Shown piece by piece: positions 1 through 6,032 of a stretch of 7,194 bases of DNA (position 1 is its first letter; each line of letters begins with the position of its first letter). The stretch is taken from NCBI GenBank assembly GCA_021795795.1, contig JAJYPA010000428.1, forward strand, positions 1 to 7,194, written 5' to 3'. The DNA comes from Pseudomonadota bacterium (GTDB lineage Bacteria; Pseudomonadota; Gammaproteobacteria; Halothiobacillales; Halothiobacillaceae). The notes under the pieces were generated by a model. That model was not told the DNA's origin. It was given only the letters and a program-made list of their open reading frames with translations, and made no database searches. Both the position numbers and the translations under genes were made by a program.

Positions 1-1545
1 CGGGAGAGTCAGGGCGGGCAGGCCACGCACATCAATATCCATGCCGACCAGCAGACGAATGATACTGTCGTGGCGATGGCGGAGGCATCCAGCGGCGAGG
101 TGCGCTTCGGATACTACACCAGCGTCATCCTGCTGGCCCATGAAAGCGAGAAGGTGGTCATGGACACGGCGCGGGAAGTCCAGAAGGTCATAGAAAATGC
201 AGGCTTCGGGATCCGCATCGAGGATGTAAACGCGGTGGAAGCCCTTATGGGTTCCATGCCGGGCAACGTCTACGCCAACGTCCGGCGGCCGCTGATCCAC
301 ACGTTGAATCTGGCGCATCTCCTGCCGTTCACCAGTGTCTGGCCGGGACCGGACGAAAACGCCTGCCCGTTCTATCCGCCGCACAGCGCGGTGCTGATGC
401 ACGCGAACACCGATGGCAGCACGCCGTTCCGGATTTCGCTGCATGCGGGGGACCTTGGTCACAGCGTGATTCTCGGGCCGCCAGGATCAGGCAAATCGAC
501 CATCCTTGCCATGCTGGTCGCCCAGCAGTTCCGTTACCCCAACGCCCAGGTCTTCGCGTTCGACAAGGGGTATTCCATGTTTCCGCTGGTCTCCGCCACC
601 GGCGGCCAGCATTACGACATTGCGGGTGATGCGCACGATCTGGCGTTCTGTCCGCTGGGCATGGTGGATAAACCATCGGAGCAGTCCTGGGCGGCGGAGT
701 GGGTCGAGGGACTGGTGATATTGCAAGGCATCGCGGTCACGCCTCGCATGCGCGACGAAATCTATCGCGCCATCGTCCAGTTAGGATCCAGCACCACGGA
801 AATGCGGCAGCGGACCTTGGGGTCTCTGGTGACCATTATTCAGGACGACGCCCTGCGTAGCGCCCTCGGTTACTACACCCTGAAAGGCCCGGCTGGACAT
901 TTGCTGGACGCCGAAAGCGACGGCCTGGGTGAGGACATCTTCCAGGTCTTCGAGATGGAACACCTGATGAACCTGGGCGAAAAAATCCTGTTGCCCACGC
1001 TCCTGTATCTCTTCCATCGCATCGAGCAGCGATTCAAAGGTCAGCCGAGCCTTCTAGTTCTGGACGAGGCATGGGTCATGCTGGGGCATGACGTGTTCAA
1101 GGCCAAAATCCGGGAATGGCTCAAGGTCCTGCGTAAGGCGAATGTCGCCGTCGTCTTTGCGACACAGTCTCTTTCTGACTTGATCAAGTCCGGCATCGCG
1201 GACGTCATCTTCGAGTCCTGCCCAACCAAGATACTCCTGCCCAACCCGGAGGCCATGACGGATCAGTCGCGTCCGCTCTACGAATCCGTGGGGCTGAACC
1301 AGCGCCAGATCGAGATTCTGGCCAATGCCATCCCGAAGCGTCAGTACTACATGATGCACCCCGATGGGCGGCGCCTCTTTGAACTCGGCCTGTCCGGCCC
1401 GGAACTGGCCTTTGTCGGCGCGAGCGGAAAGGAGGACATCGCCCGCATTCGGGAGCTTCGCGACCTCTATGACTGGAAATGGCCGGCACAGTGGTTGCGG
1501 GAGCGTGGGCAGGCCAAAGCCGCCGAACTCTGGGATTCGTACTGA
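1..1545 (+). CDS. trbE: TrbE, VirB4-family conjugation ATPase (5' end outside window)
   Basis: This is the C-terminal 514 codons of the cytoplasmic ATPase that energises assembly of the P-type type IV secretion channel at the inner membrane. The frame is open from base 1 with no start in view, so roughly the first 300 residues are missing compared with the usual 800-850. Visible motifs are a Walker A box GPPGSGKST (475-501), a Walker B box LLVLDEAW (1051-1074) and the downstream ATQS motif (1159-1170) typical of VirB4/TrbE RecA-like domains. The C-terminal segment LAFVGASGKEDIARI followed by a W-rich end (PAQWLRERG) is characteristic of TrbE rather than of F-type TraC. The ATG at 70 is internal. 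The TGA at 1543 is followed 34 nt later by the next gene. The reading is intact and both nucleotide-binding motifs are preserved, so it looks functional. Confidence 0.95.
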   Translation, partial: RESQGGQATHINIHADQQTNDTVVAMAEASSGEVRFGYYTSVILLAHESEKVVMDTAREVQKVIENAGFGIRIEDVNAVEALMGSMPGNVYANVRRPLIHTLNLAHLLPFTSVWPGPDENACPFYPPHSAVLMHANTDGSTPFRISLHAGDLGHSVILGPPGSGKSTILAMLVAQQFRYPNAQVFAFDKGYSMFPLVSATGGQHYDIAGDAHDLAFCPLGMVDKPSEQSWAAEWVEGLVILQGIAVTPRMRDEIYRAIVQLGSSTTEMRQRTLGSLVTIIQDDALRSALGYYTLKGPAGHLLDAESDGLGEDIFQVFEMEHLMNLGEKILLPTLLYLFHRIEQRFKGQPSLLVLDEAWVMLGHDVFKAKIREWLKVLRKANVAVVFATQSLSDLIKSGIADVIFESCPTKILLPNPEAMTDQSRPLYESVGLNQRQIEILANAIPKRQYYMMHPDGRRLFELGLSGPELAFVGASGKEDIARIRELRDLYDWKWPAQWLRERGQAKAAELWDSY

Positions 1546-1579
1546 TTCACGCACAACTTCAAATACAGGAGCTATTACC

Positions 1580-2158
1580 ATGTTTTATTTCCATGATCCG
1601 TTGATGAATACCACGCAACCGCCTGTTACGCCGCCCGCGATTACGCGGGTGGCAGAAGCGCCGGCCTCACCACTCGCGCCGCCCAAAGGATGGCAGTGGG
1701 CGAACTCCAAATCCAGTTCGGCGGTTGCACCGGGCACTGTTGCACCGGGCACGGTTGCAGGTGGTGATGTGGATCCGGGAAAAAAAAGGGTTTTGTCCTC
1801 TCCCTCCACCCCATCGCCAAAACCGGCTCCAGCCCCGCACACGCCCGTAAACCCCTGCTCAGCGGATTCATCACCAACGACACCGGCCTGGCAACCGCCG
1901 AAGGGTTACATTTTGTGGACGGGGGGTCATCACACCGCCGCGCAGACCAAAGCCCAGCCATCGGCGGCACCGACAGCGGCACTTCCGGCATGGAGCATCG
2001 TCTCTTGGAAAAACCTTGCGCCGCGCAGCATCACGGGGACCAGAGAGGAGGCCATCTCCCAGGTCGAGAGCGATCTGGCGATGGCGGGCGTCCATCACCT
2101 GGACATCCAGGTCTACGACGCGGTGCATACCATCGTCGCGTTAAAAGCAAAAACATAA
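1580..2158 (+). CDS. Hypothetical Pro/Ala/Thr-rich protein, 192 aa
   Basis: I do not recognise a family. The start at 1580 is chosen because AGGAG (1567-1571) lies 8 nt upstream; the frame is also open into trbE, but no good start lies there. There is no signal peptide. Residues 11-135 are low complexity, rich in Pro, Ala, Thr and Ser, with VAPGT twice in tandem (about residues 49-58) and a repeated PPKG-aromatic motif (PPKGW 34-38, PPKGY 106-110). Residues 138-191 look folded: a helix (REEAISQVESDLAMAG) followed by two short strands (HLDIQVYD, HTIVALK). One Cys is present (93). A run of eight A at 1780-1787 lies in the coding region, and the -1 frame is open from there into the next gene. 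It is the first cargo gene after trbE. A disordered adaptor with a small C-terminal domain is only a guess. Confidence 0.7.
   Translation: MFYFHDPLMNTTQPPVTPPAITRVAEAPASPLAPPKGWQWANSKSSSAVAPGTVAPGTVAGGDVDPGKKRVLSSPSTPSPKPAPAPHTPVNPCSADSSPTTPAWQPPKGYILWTGGHHTAAQTKAQPSAAPTAALPAWSIVSWKNLAPRSITGTREEAISQVESDLAMAGVHHLDIQVYDAVHTIVALKAKT
1724..1759 (+). repeat. 15-bp tandem repeat, 2.4 copies
   Basis: GTTGCACCGGGCACT at 1724-1738 is followed by the same unit with one change (last base G) at 1739-1753 and by GTTGCA at 1754-1759. It keeps frame and encodes VAPGT-VAPGT-VA in the low-complexity part of the hypothetical protein. Confidence 0.9.
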
Positions 2159-2163
2159 ACCGC

Positions 2164-2391
2164 ATGGGCGCGGTAAGCAGTCAGCAGGCCATTTCTGAAG
2201 TCAACCGGCAACTGAAAGATCGGTATCCTGGGCCGTGTGGCCCCCGGTACTGGCTGATGATTGACGAAGATGACGCAATCGTCGTGCGCGGCTGGCGGCT
2301 GGAAATCAACGGAACGCCCATGGGCGACCATCTGGCCGTGTGCCGCACACTGGATGAGGCGCTGAGCTGGATCGATGCGCACAGCGGCTAA
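2164..2391 (+). CDS. Hypothetical small protein, 75 aa
   Basis: No family recognised. The ATG at 2164 lies 5 nt after the TAA of the preceding gene and has no Shine-Dalgarno sequence in front of it, so translation is probably coupled to termination of that gene. The product is acidic and looks like a compact fold: helix (SSQQAISEVNRQLKDR), strand (RYWLMIDED), strand (AIVVRGWRLEI), then a C-terminal helix (TLDEALSWIDAH). It has no signal peptide or membrane segment. The first helix QAISEVNRQL resembles EAISQVESDL near the C terminus of the preceding protein (5 of 10 identical), and both are followed by two strands, hinting that the two genes share a small domain. The intact frame and codon use consistent with coding support a real gene. 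Confidence 0.65.
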   Translation: MGAVSSQQAISEVNRQLKDRYPGPCGPRYWLMIDEDDAIVVRGWRLEINGTPMGDHLAVCRTLDEALSWIDAHSG

Positions 2392-2455
2392 TAACCGCCC
2401 TCCCTTCACTTTCACGGATACCGCCTTTCGTGTCCGGTAGCCCGGAAATCGATGT

Positions 2456-2478
2456 CAGGGGTTGCCCCCTGCAAGGGG
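2456..2478 (+). promoter_or_regulatory. Two mutually exclusive hairpins in helicase leader
   Basis: CAGGGG (2456-2461) pairs with CCCCTG (2466-2471) around a TTGC loop, giving a perfect 6-bp stem. The same CCCCT (2466-2470) can instead pair with AGGGG (2474-2478) around a GCA loop. A shared middle arm with two partners is the layout of simple attenuators or RNA switches. No U-run follows, so it is not a plain intrinsic terminator. It lies about 60 nt upstream of the ribosome binding site. Confidence 0.4.
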
Positions 2479-2536
2479 TACCGCCAATGCCCAACAGGCT
2501 CATGGCGTCCCTACAGACAAAAGGAAACCGGAAATC

Positions 2537-2545
2537 AGGAAGGAG
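2537..2545 (+). promoter_or_regulatory. Ribosome binding site that fixes the helicase start
   Basis: AGGAAGGAG lies 7 nt before the ATG at 2553. It argues against the GTG at 2430. An ATG at 2548 is out of frame and too close to this site. Confidence 0.8.
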
Positions 2546-2552
2546 ACATGAC

Positions 2553-4616
2553 ATGGCTGTGGCAATCGATGAAATGCGCGCGCGGCTTCAGTTGCCGCCC
2601 ACAAAATCCGCCAGCCTCTGGCGGGGGATGTATTCTGATGGAATACGCCTGGGCCTCTGGACCGGATACGACAAGTTCACCACGCCAGCCAGCAAGGAGG
2701 CCATCAAGAAGGGTGGCTTTGCATGGCTCGGGGAAAAGAAGATCTGGTGCGGGCCGCTGAACAAAGCGCGAGCCACCATCGAGGACCTTGCCCATGGTTG
2801 GCCGGGTCAACATCCGTTGGAGCAGGGCATGGCGATTCTGGAGAAGGCCATGCGACAGCCGGAACCCTTCTGGGCCATGGCCGTCCGGCCAAAGCTGGAT
2901 CAGAAGCGCGAAAATGGACCATGGGTCTTTTCCTTCCCTTACGACCAGACCACTATCGCTTTTCTCAAGCGTTCGGGCCATGCGCGATGGGACGCAGCCA
3001 CCCAGGCATGGGCCATCGAGGGAGAGAAGGAGGATGTCCTGGCGCTGCTGGAGACCGCCGCCATACCGGAGCGGTATATCGCGGTTCACGGCTTCGGCGA
3101 GCCGTTTCAGTTGACGCCAGCCGCCGGCGGCTGGACGCCATACCTGGTTGGCGTGGATGAAGATGACGTGGAAACAGAGCGGGTCAAGCTGGAAGTGGAT
3201 GGCGCGGAGATGCCCCTGGAATCCAGCCTGAGTGCTGAGGAAAAGGCCAAACTCAAAGCCATGGAGGCGGCCAAGGCCGCGCGTGAGGAAGCCATCCAGC
3301 GGGCGTTCTATGAGCCCATGGCACTGTTGCCGGTGGAAGAAAGCGTCATCGCGGATATTGCTGTTCGCTGTTCCTTGATGCCCCACCAGAATGACGGCGT
3401 GCGTCACTTCCTGACCAGGACCTGCGCCCTCAACGGTGATGACATGGGCCTGGGCAAGACCCGGCAAACTATTTCCGCCGCCAGCCACCTCCCGGGTGGC
3501 AAGGTCATCGTTTGCCCGGCATCGCTCAAGGACAATTGGAGCCGGGAAATCAAGATGGTGATTCCCGACGCGGAGCCGTTCATCTTCGAGGACCGCTTGC
3601 CGGATGCTCAGCCGGAATGGTTGATTGTCAACTACGAGCGTCTGGCGGCACTTCTGGCGTTGCTTTCCGCTGACCATGACTGGAAATTCGTCGTCGCGGC
3701 CTTCGACGAAGCGCATTACTTGAAGGAGCCGTCCGCCCAGCGCACTCAGGCATCTTTTGACTTGGCCAAGCGTGCCGACCGCAAGTGGCTCCTGACCGCC
3801 ACCCCCATGCTCAACAAGCCGGAAGAGACCTGGACACTGTTGAGGCTCTCCGGGCACCCGGCGGGAGATATCGACCTCAAGGAGTTCTCCGATCATTTTT
3901 CCAAGTCGCGCAATGACCGCAAGGGCCTGGGCGACCGGATATCGGAATGGATGGTCCGGCGACTCAAAGATGAAGTTCTGACCCTGGTAGGCAAGTACCG
4001 GCAGGAGCCGCTGCTTTCCGCCGATGATGACGACATGGCTGTGTATAAGGACTTCATGGATGACGATACGCTGATACCGCTCCAGAAGATCAACCTCGCC
4101 CGGCAGTGGCTAGAACAGGTCAAGCGCGGACCGATTCTGGAAATGATGAACGACCTGCAGCAGGACGCGAAAGCCATTATCTTCTGCAATTTCGAGGCGA
4201 CCGTGGAATGGTTCATGAGCCAGTTGCCCAAGGGGTCTGCCGCCCGGCTCACCGGCAAGGAGTCCAGGAAGAAGCGGGATGTAGCCGTTCAGACCTTCCA
4301 GACCGATCCATCCTGCCGCTGGTTCGTGGCCAACATCAAGGCCGCTGGTGTGGGACTCAATCTCACTGCCGCGACCTATGTGTTTTTCGTCTCCCGGCCA
4401 TGGACCCCAGCGGATCAGACGCAGGCTGAGGACAGGGCCTATCGCATCGGCCAAAACCGCCGGGTGGAGATATACATTCCCACCATCCCGGACACCATCG
4501 ACGAGCAAATCAAGGCTCTACTGACAAGCAAGCAGGAGATCACCAGCGATGTGTTGGCTGGAGCTCTTGAGGCGGGCAAGAGGAAGAAGGAAATGGACGC
4601 TGAACAGGCTGCGTGA
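2553..4616 (+). CDS. SNF2-family DEAH helicase, SMARCAL1/HARP-like, 687 aa
   Basis: This is a superfamily 2 ATPase of the SNF2 group, expected to translocate on double-stranded DNA and remodel or anneal strands rather than unwind processively. The order of motifs is canonical: Q-like LMPHQNDGVRHF (275-286), motif I GDDMGLGKT (295-303, Lys302), Ia VIVCPASLKDNW (318-329), motif II DEAH (385-388), motif III LLTATPM (413-419), motif IV AIIFCNF (541-547), motif V AAGVGLNLT (597-605) and motif VI QAEDRAYRIGQ (624-634). All catalytic residues are present. Ahead of the motor, two segments share a W-x6-W pattern (W58/W65 and W146/W153) and resemble the HARP element of SMARCAL1-type annealing helicases. 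A charged Lys/Ala helix (227-252) links them to the motor. No nuclease or methylase domain is attached. It lies in a conjugation operon between trbE and trbJ. A role in handling transferred DNA is inference. Confidence 0.93.
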   Translation: MAVAIDEMRARLQLPPTKSASLWRGMYSDGIRLGLWTGYDKFTTPASKEAIKKGGFAWLGEKKIWCGPLNKARATIEDLAHGWPGQHPLEQGMAILEKAMRQPEPFWAMAVRPKLDQKRENGPWVFSFPYDQTTIAFLKRSGHARWDAATQAWAIEGEKEDVLALLETAAIPERYIAVHGFGEPFQLTPAAGGWTPYLVGVDEDDVETERVKLEVDGAEMPLESSLSAEEKAKLKAMEAAKAAREEAIQRAFYEPMALLPVEESVIADIAVRCSLMPHQNDGVRHFLTRTCALNGDDMGLGKTRQTISAASHLPGGKVIVCPASLKDNWSREIKMVIPDAEPFIFEDRLPDAQPEWLIVNYERLAALLALLSADHDWKFVVAAFDEAHYLKEPSAQRTQASFDLAKRADRKWLLTATPMLNKPEETWTLLRLSGHPAGDIDLKEFSDHFSKSRNDRKGLGDRISEWMVRRLKDEVLTLVGKYRQEPLLSADDDDMAVYKDFMDDDTLIPLQKINLARQWLEQVKRGPILEMMNDLQQDAKAIIFCNFEATVEWFMSQLPKGSAARLTGKESRKKRDVAVQTFQTDPSCRWFVANIKAAGVGLNLTAATYVFFVSRPWTPADQTQAEDRAYRIGQNRRVEIYIPTIPDTIDEQIKALLTSKQEITSDVLAGALEAGKRKKEMDAEQAA

Positions 4617-4660
4617 TGCCGTATAGATAATGAACGCTTCAACCACCAAAGGAGTAAATA

Positions 4661-4816
4661 ATGACCAAACCACTCACCCCGGAACAGAAAGAGCGCCGGC
4701 GGAAGTTTCGTCGGCGGATGCGCGTCGAGGCGCATTTCATTCGGATCCGTGTTCAGGTGCGGCGCATGCTGAAGGAACGAACGGAAGGCGCGGGAAATGG
4801 CACTTGGAATAACTGA
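4661..4816 (+). CDS. Small Arg-rich basic protein, 51 aa
   Basis: No family recognised. AAAGGAG (4648-4654) sits 6 nt before the ATG, an excellent ribosome binding site, and the gene fits between the helicase (44 nt upstream) and the YbjQ gene (37 nt downstream). The protein holds 12 Arg and 4 Lys against 5 Glu. The basic residues cluster in KERRRKFRRRMR (10-21) and in an amphipathic-looking stretch RIRVQVRRMLKER (28-40); the tail TEGAGNGTWNN is neutral. This charge suggests nucleic acid binding or contact with an acidic partner. It has no signal peptide or membrane segment. A competing ATG at 4630 in another frame lacks a ribosome binding site. Position directly after the helicase makes it a possible partner of that enzyme, which is inference. 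Confidence 0.7.
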   Translation: MTKPLTPEQKERRRKFRRRMRVEAHFIRIRVQVRRMLKERTEGAGNGTWNN

Positions 4817-4824
4817 ATCTTAAA

Positions 4825-4840
4825 GGGGCCAACCGGCCCC
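4825..4840 (+). promoter_or_regulatory. Perfect hairpin touching the YbjQ gene's ribosome binding site
   Basis: GGGGCC (4825-4830), loop AACC, GGCCCC (4835-4840) form a perfect 6-bp all-GC stem. It ends exactly where the Shine-Dalgarno AGGGAG (4841-4846) begins. Such a stem could set mRNA stability or ribosome access for the YbjQ gene. With no U-run it is not an intrinsic terminator. Confidence 0.55.
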
Positions 4841-4846
4841 AGGGAG
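4841..4846 (+). promoter_or_regulatory. Ribosome binding site that selects the second ATG
   Basis: AGGGAG lies only 1 nt before the ATG at 4848 but 7 nt before the in-frame ATG at 4854. The second ATG is therefore the likelier start. Confidence 0.6.
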
Positions 4847-4853
4847 TATGAAA

Positions 4854-5207
4854 ATGAATAACGCGCCCCAATCATCCTGCGTCACCACCGAGACCATCCC
4901 AGGATTCAAGATCATCCACACCCTGGGCACGGTCTACGGCGTCTCGGTCAAGAGCCGCAATTTTGTCGGCAACGCCCTTGGCAATCTCAGGGCGACCTTC
5001 GGCGGCGAACAAAACGGATTCGCCAATCTGGTCTCAGCTACCCGCCAGGAGGCCATCGCGTCCATGCTTCAACAGGCGGACGGCATCGGCGCCAATGCCG
5101 TCATCGGCATGCGCTTTGATTCCGGAGAATTCGACTCCGGCAAGGGCCAGAGCATGGAGCAGGTGGTGGCTTACGGCACCGCAGTGGTGCTTGAGGCGAC
5201 TCAGTGA
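4854..5207 (+). CDS. YbjQ/UPF0145 family protein (DUF74, 'heavy-metal-binding domain')
   Basis: The product is 117 aa (119 from the ATG at 4848, which is too close to the ribosome binding site) and matches the YbjQ/UPF0145 family over its length. Seen are an N-terminal TTETIPGFKI segment, LGTVYGVSV, the LRATFGGE motif, the helix ATRQEAIASMLQQA, the signature GANAVIGMRFDSG, and a final strand YGTAVVLE. Family members form small ring-like oligomers; the heavy-metal label is inherited from database names and no metal-binding role is established. The usual metal-ligand residues are few: there is a single Cys near the N terminus. There is no signal peptide, so the protein is presumably cytoplasmic. 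Upstream lies a hairpin abutting the ribosome binding site; downstream, 92 nt on, is a lipoprotein gene. Family assignment is firm, function unknown. Confidence 0.9.
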   Translation: MNNAPQSSCVTTETIPGFKIIHTLGTVYGVSVKSRNFVGNALGNLRATFGGEQNGFANLVSATRQEAIASMLQQADGIGANAVIGMRFDSGEFDSGKGQSMEQVVAYGTAVVLEATQ

Positions 5208-5230
5208 ACACAGCGGATCGTGAAATTGTG

Positions 5231-5245
5231 GCTCGGTATTTTCAA
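5231..5245 (+). repeat. Leader repeat, copy 1
   Basis: GCTCGGTATTTTCAA matches 14 of 15 bases with GCTCGGTATTTCCAA at 6981-6995. Both copies lie just after a stop codon and ahead of a lipoprotein gene. Further short matches (GGGTGCG, CTCACCATGA, AGACC) follow in the same order. Confidence 0.75.
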
Positions 5246-5253
5246 TAAGCAAC

Positions 5254-5268
5254 GGGGCCACACGCCCC
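5254..5268 (+). promoter_or_regulatory. G4/C4 hairpin in lipoprotein leader
   Basis: GGGGC (5254-5258), loop CACAC, GCCCC (5264-5268) form a 5-bp stem 17 nt upstream of the AAAGGAG ribosome binding site. It resembles the hairpin before the YbjQ gene. Only TT follows the stem, so it is not a convincing terminator. Confidence 0.4.
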
Positions 5269-5299
5269 TTGCCGGGTGCGAACCCAAAGGAGACTCACC

Positions 5300-5695
5300 A
5301 TGATGAAGACCAACAGAAACCGCACCATCGCCAGCATGGCTGCCGCCAGCATGGCCGCCGTCACCCTTTTGCTGACCGGTTGCGCCGGGAACCCCTACAT
5401 GACCAACGCCCAGACCGCAGATGCTACGGGTGGGGCGCTCCTGGGCGCGGTCGCGGGCGCCGTCATCGGCAACCAGACCGGCGCGGGCCTCGCCGGGGCG
5501 GCCATCGGAGCCGGTATCGGCGGGCTGGCTGGCGCAGGGATGGGCAACCAGCAACCACCGGAATATCAACAGCCCTATCAGCAGCCGCAGTATCAGCAAC
5601 CCGGATACTACGCGCCGCCGGTCAATAATCCACAATGCCCGACGGGATATACCTGTGTGCCCACGGCGCCGCAGTACCAGCAGCAGTACCCGTAA
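5300..5695 (+). CDS. Glycine-zipper lipoprotein, 131 aa
   Basis: This is a secreted lipoprotein of the YMGG/OmpA-like glycine-zipper type. AAAGGAG (5286-5292) lies 7 nt before the chosen ATG. The signal peptide is Arg/Lys-rich at the start, hydrophobic to residue 27, and ends in a lipobox LTGC with Cys28 as the lipid-modified residue. Residues 43-82 are a Gly/Ala zipper (GGALLGAVAGAVIG, then GAGLAGAAIGAGIGGLAG) expected to pack as paired helices in a membrane. The tail (84-131) is rich in Gln, Pro and Tyr, with YQQP-type repeats and two Cys (113, 119) that could form a disulfide. The residue after Cys28 is Ala, not Asp, so outer-membrane sorting is plausible. It sits 17 nt before a small membrane protein gene. 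An envelope structural or stress role is family knowledge; a link to mating is inference. Confidence 0.88.
   Translation: MMKTNRNRTIASMAAASMAAVTLLLTGCAGNPYMTNAQTADATGGALLGAVAGAVIGNQTGAGLAGAAIGAGIGGLAGAGMGNQQPPEYQQPYQQPQYQQPGYYAPPVNNPQCPTGYTCVPTAPQYQQQYP
5330..5359 (+). repeat. 15-bp tandem duplication in signal peptide
   Basis: GCCAGCATGGCTGCC (5330-5344) is repeated with one change at 5345-5359. It encodes ASMAA twice in the hydrophobic core of the lipoprotein signal peptide. Confidence 0.85.
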
Positions 5696-5712
5696 GTCAA
5701 AGGAGATAAAAC

Positions 5713-5988
5713 ATGACCACGCTTCCAATCATGTCCCAACTGCTGGACTTGCCGGGGCAACTGATGGCAGCCCACCCGGTCGTCGGGGCGTGGTCACCAT
5801 TGATTGTCCTGACGGCCTGGGTCCTCTGGTCCCTGGTCATGATCGGCGGGGACTTCATCCAGATCATCACCTTTCGAGCCAGCATTTCCCGGCTCTTCGG
5901 TGACCTCTTCCGCTTTCTGTTCTTCACCCTTTTCATGCTGGGCGCTTTTGTAAGCGCCTGCGTCTGGTCGTTTTCGGTGTTGTTCTAG
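5713..5988 (+). CDS. Small two-helix membrane protein, 91 aa
   Basis: No family recognised. The ATG follows AAAGGAG (5699-5705) by 7 nt and lies 17 nt after the lipoprotein stop, so the two are very likely co-expressed. Two hydrophobic helices are clear: about 27-54 (beginning SPLIVLTAWVLWSLVMIGG, then FIQIITF) and about 65-91 (LFRFLFFTLFMLGAFVSACV to the C terminus). They are joined by a short polar turn RASISR. The N terminus (1-26) is mildly amphipathic, without a cleavage site, and the chain ends within or just after helix 2. It is probably an inner-membrane hairpin protein. Its pairing with a glycine-zipper lipoprotein suggests an envelope-spanning unit, which is inference. It is the last gene before the structured gap in front of trbJ. 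Confidence 0.75.
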   Translation: MTTLPIMSQLLDLPGQLMAAHPVVGAWSPLIVLTAWVLWSLVMIGGDFIQIITFRASISRLFGDLFRFLFFTLFMLGAFVSACVWSFSVLF

Positions 5989-6032
5989 CCCTTCAATCCC
6001 ATTGCTGTCCTCCTGCCAATTCATCCTCATGA

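Larger units (their letters stand above)
2392..2552 (+). other. Leader region of the helicase gene (161 nt, no gene)
   Basis: This gap has no convincing ORF of its own. The helicase frame is open back to a GTG at 2430, but there is no Shine-Dalgarno sequence there. The gap holds the competing hairpins described at 2456-2478 and the strong ribosome binding site just before 2553. I see no promoter with good -35 and -10 boxes. Confidence 0.6.

Noticed and set aside
1054..1581. Minus-strand open frame opposite the end of trbE
   Set aside because: Antisense shadow of the conserved TrbE C-terminal domain with no support of its own.
2384..2398. GCGG-CTAATAA-CCGC hairpin at the end of the 75-aa gene
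   Set aside because: Only 4 bp with no U-tract; too weak to call a terminator.
2430..2552. 41-residue N-terminal extension of the helicase from GTG 2430
   Set aside because: No ribosome binding site, sequence unlike the domain, and AGGAAGGAG is ideally placed for the ATG at 2553.
2535..3896. Minus-strand open frame of 453 codons opposite the helicase
   Set aside because: It lies fully antisense to a gene with complete SNF2 motifs, shows no recognisable motif and has no ribosome binding site; it is open because of the GC-rich codon pattern.
2553..4616. Helicase as DrmD of a DISARM defence system
   Set aside because: No DrmA, DrmB, DrmC or methyltransferase gene nearby, the protein is shorter than DrmD, and the HARP-like elements point to the SMARCAL1 group.
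4630..4812. 60-codon frame overlapping the Arg-rich gene
   Set aside because: No ribosome binding site at its ATG, whereas the ATG at 4661 in another frame has AAAGGAG at 6 nt.
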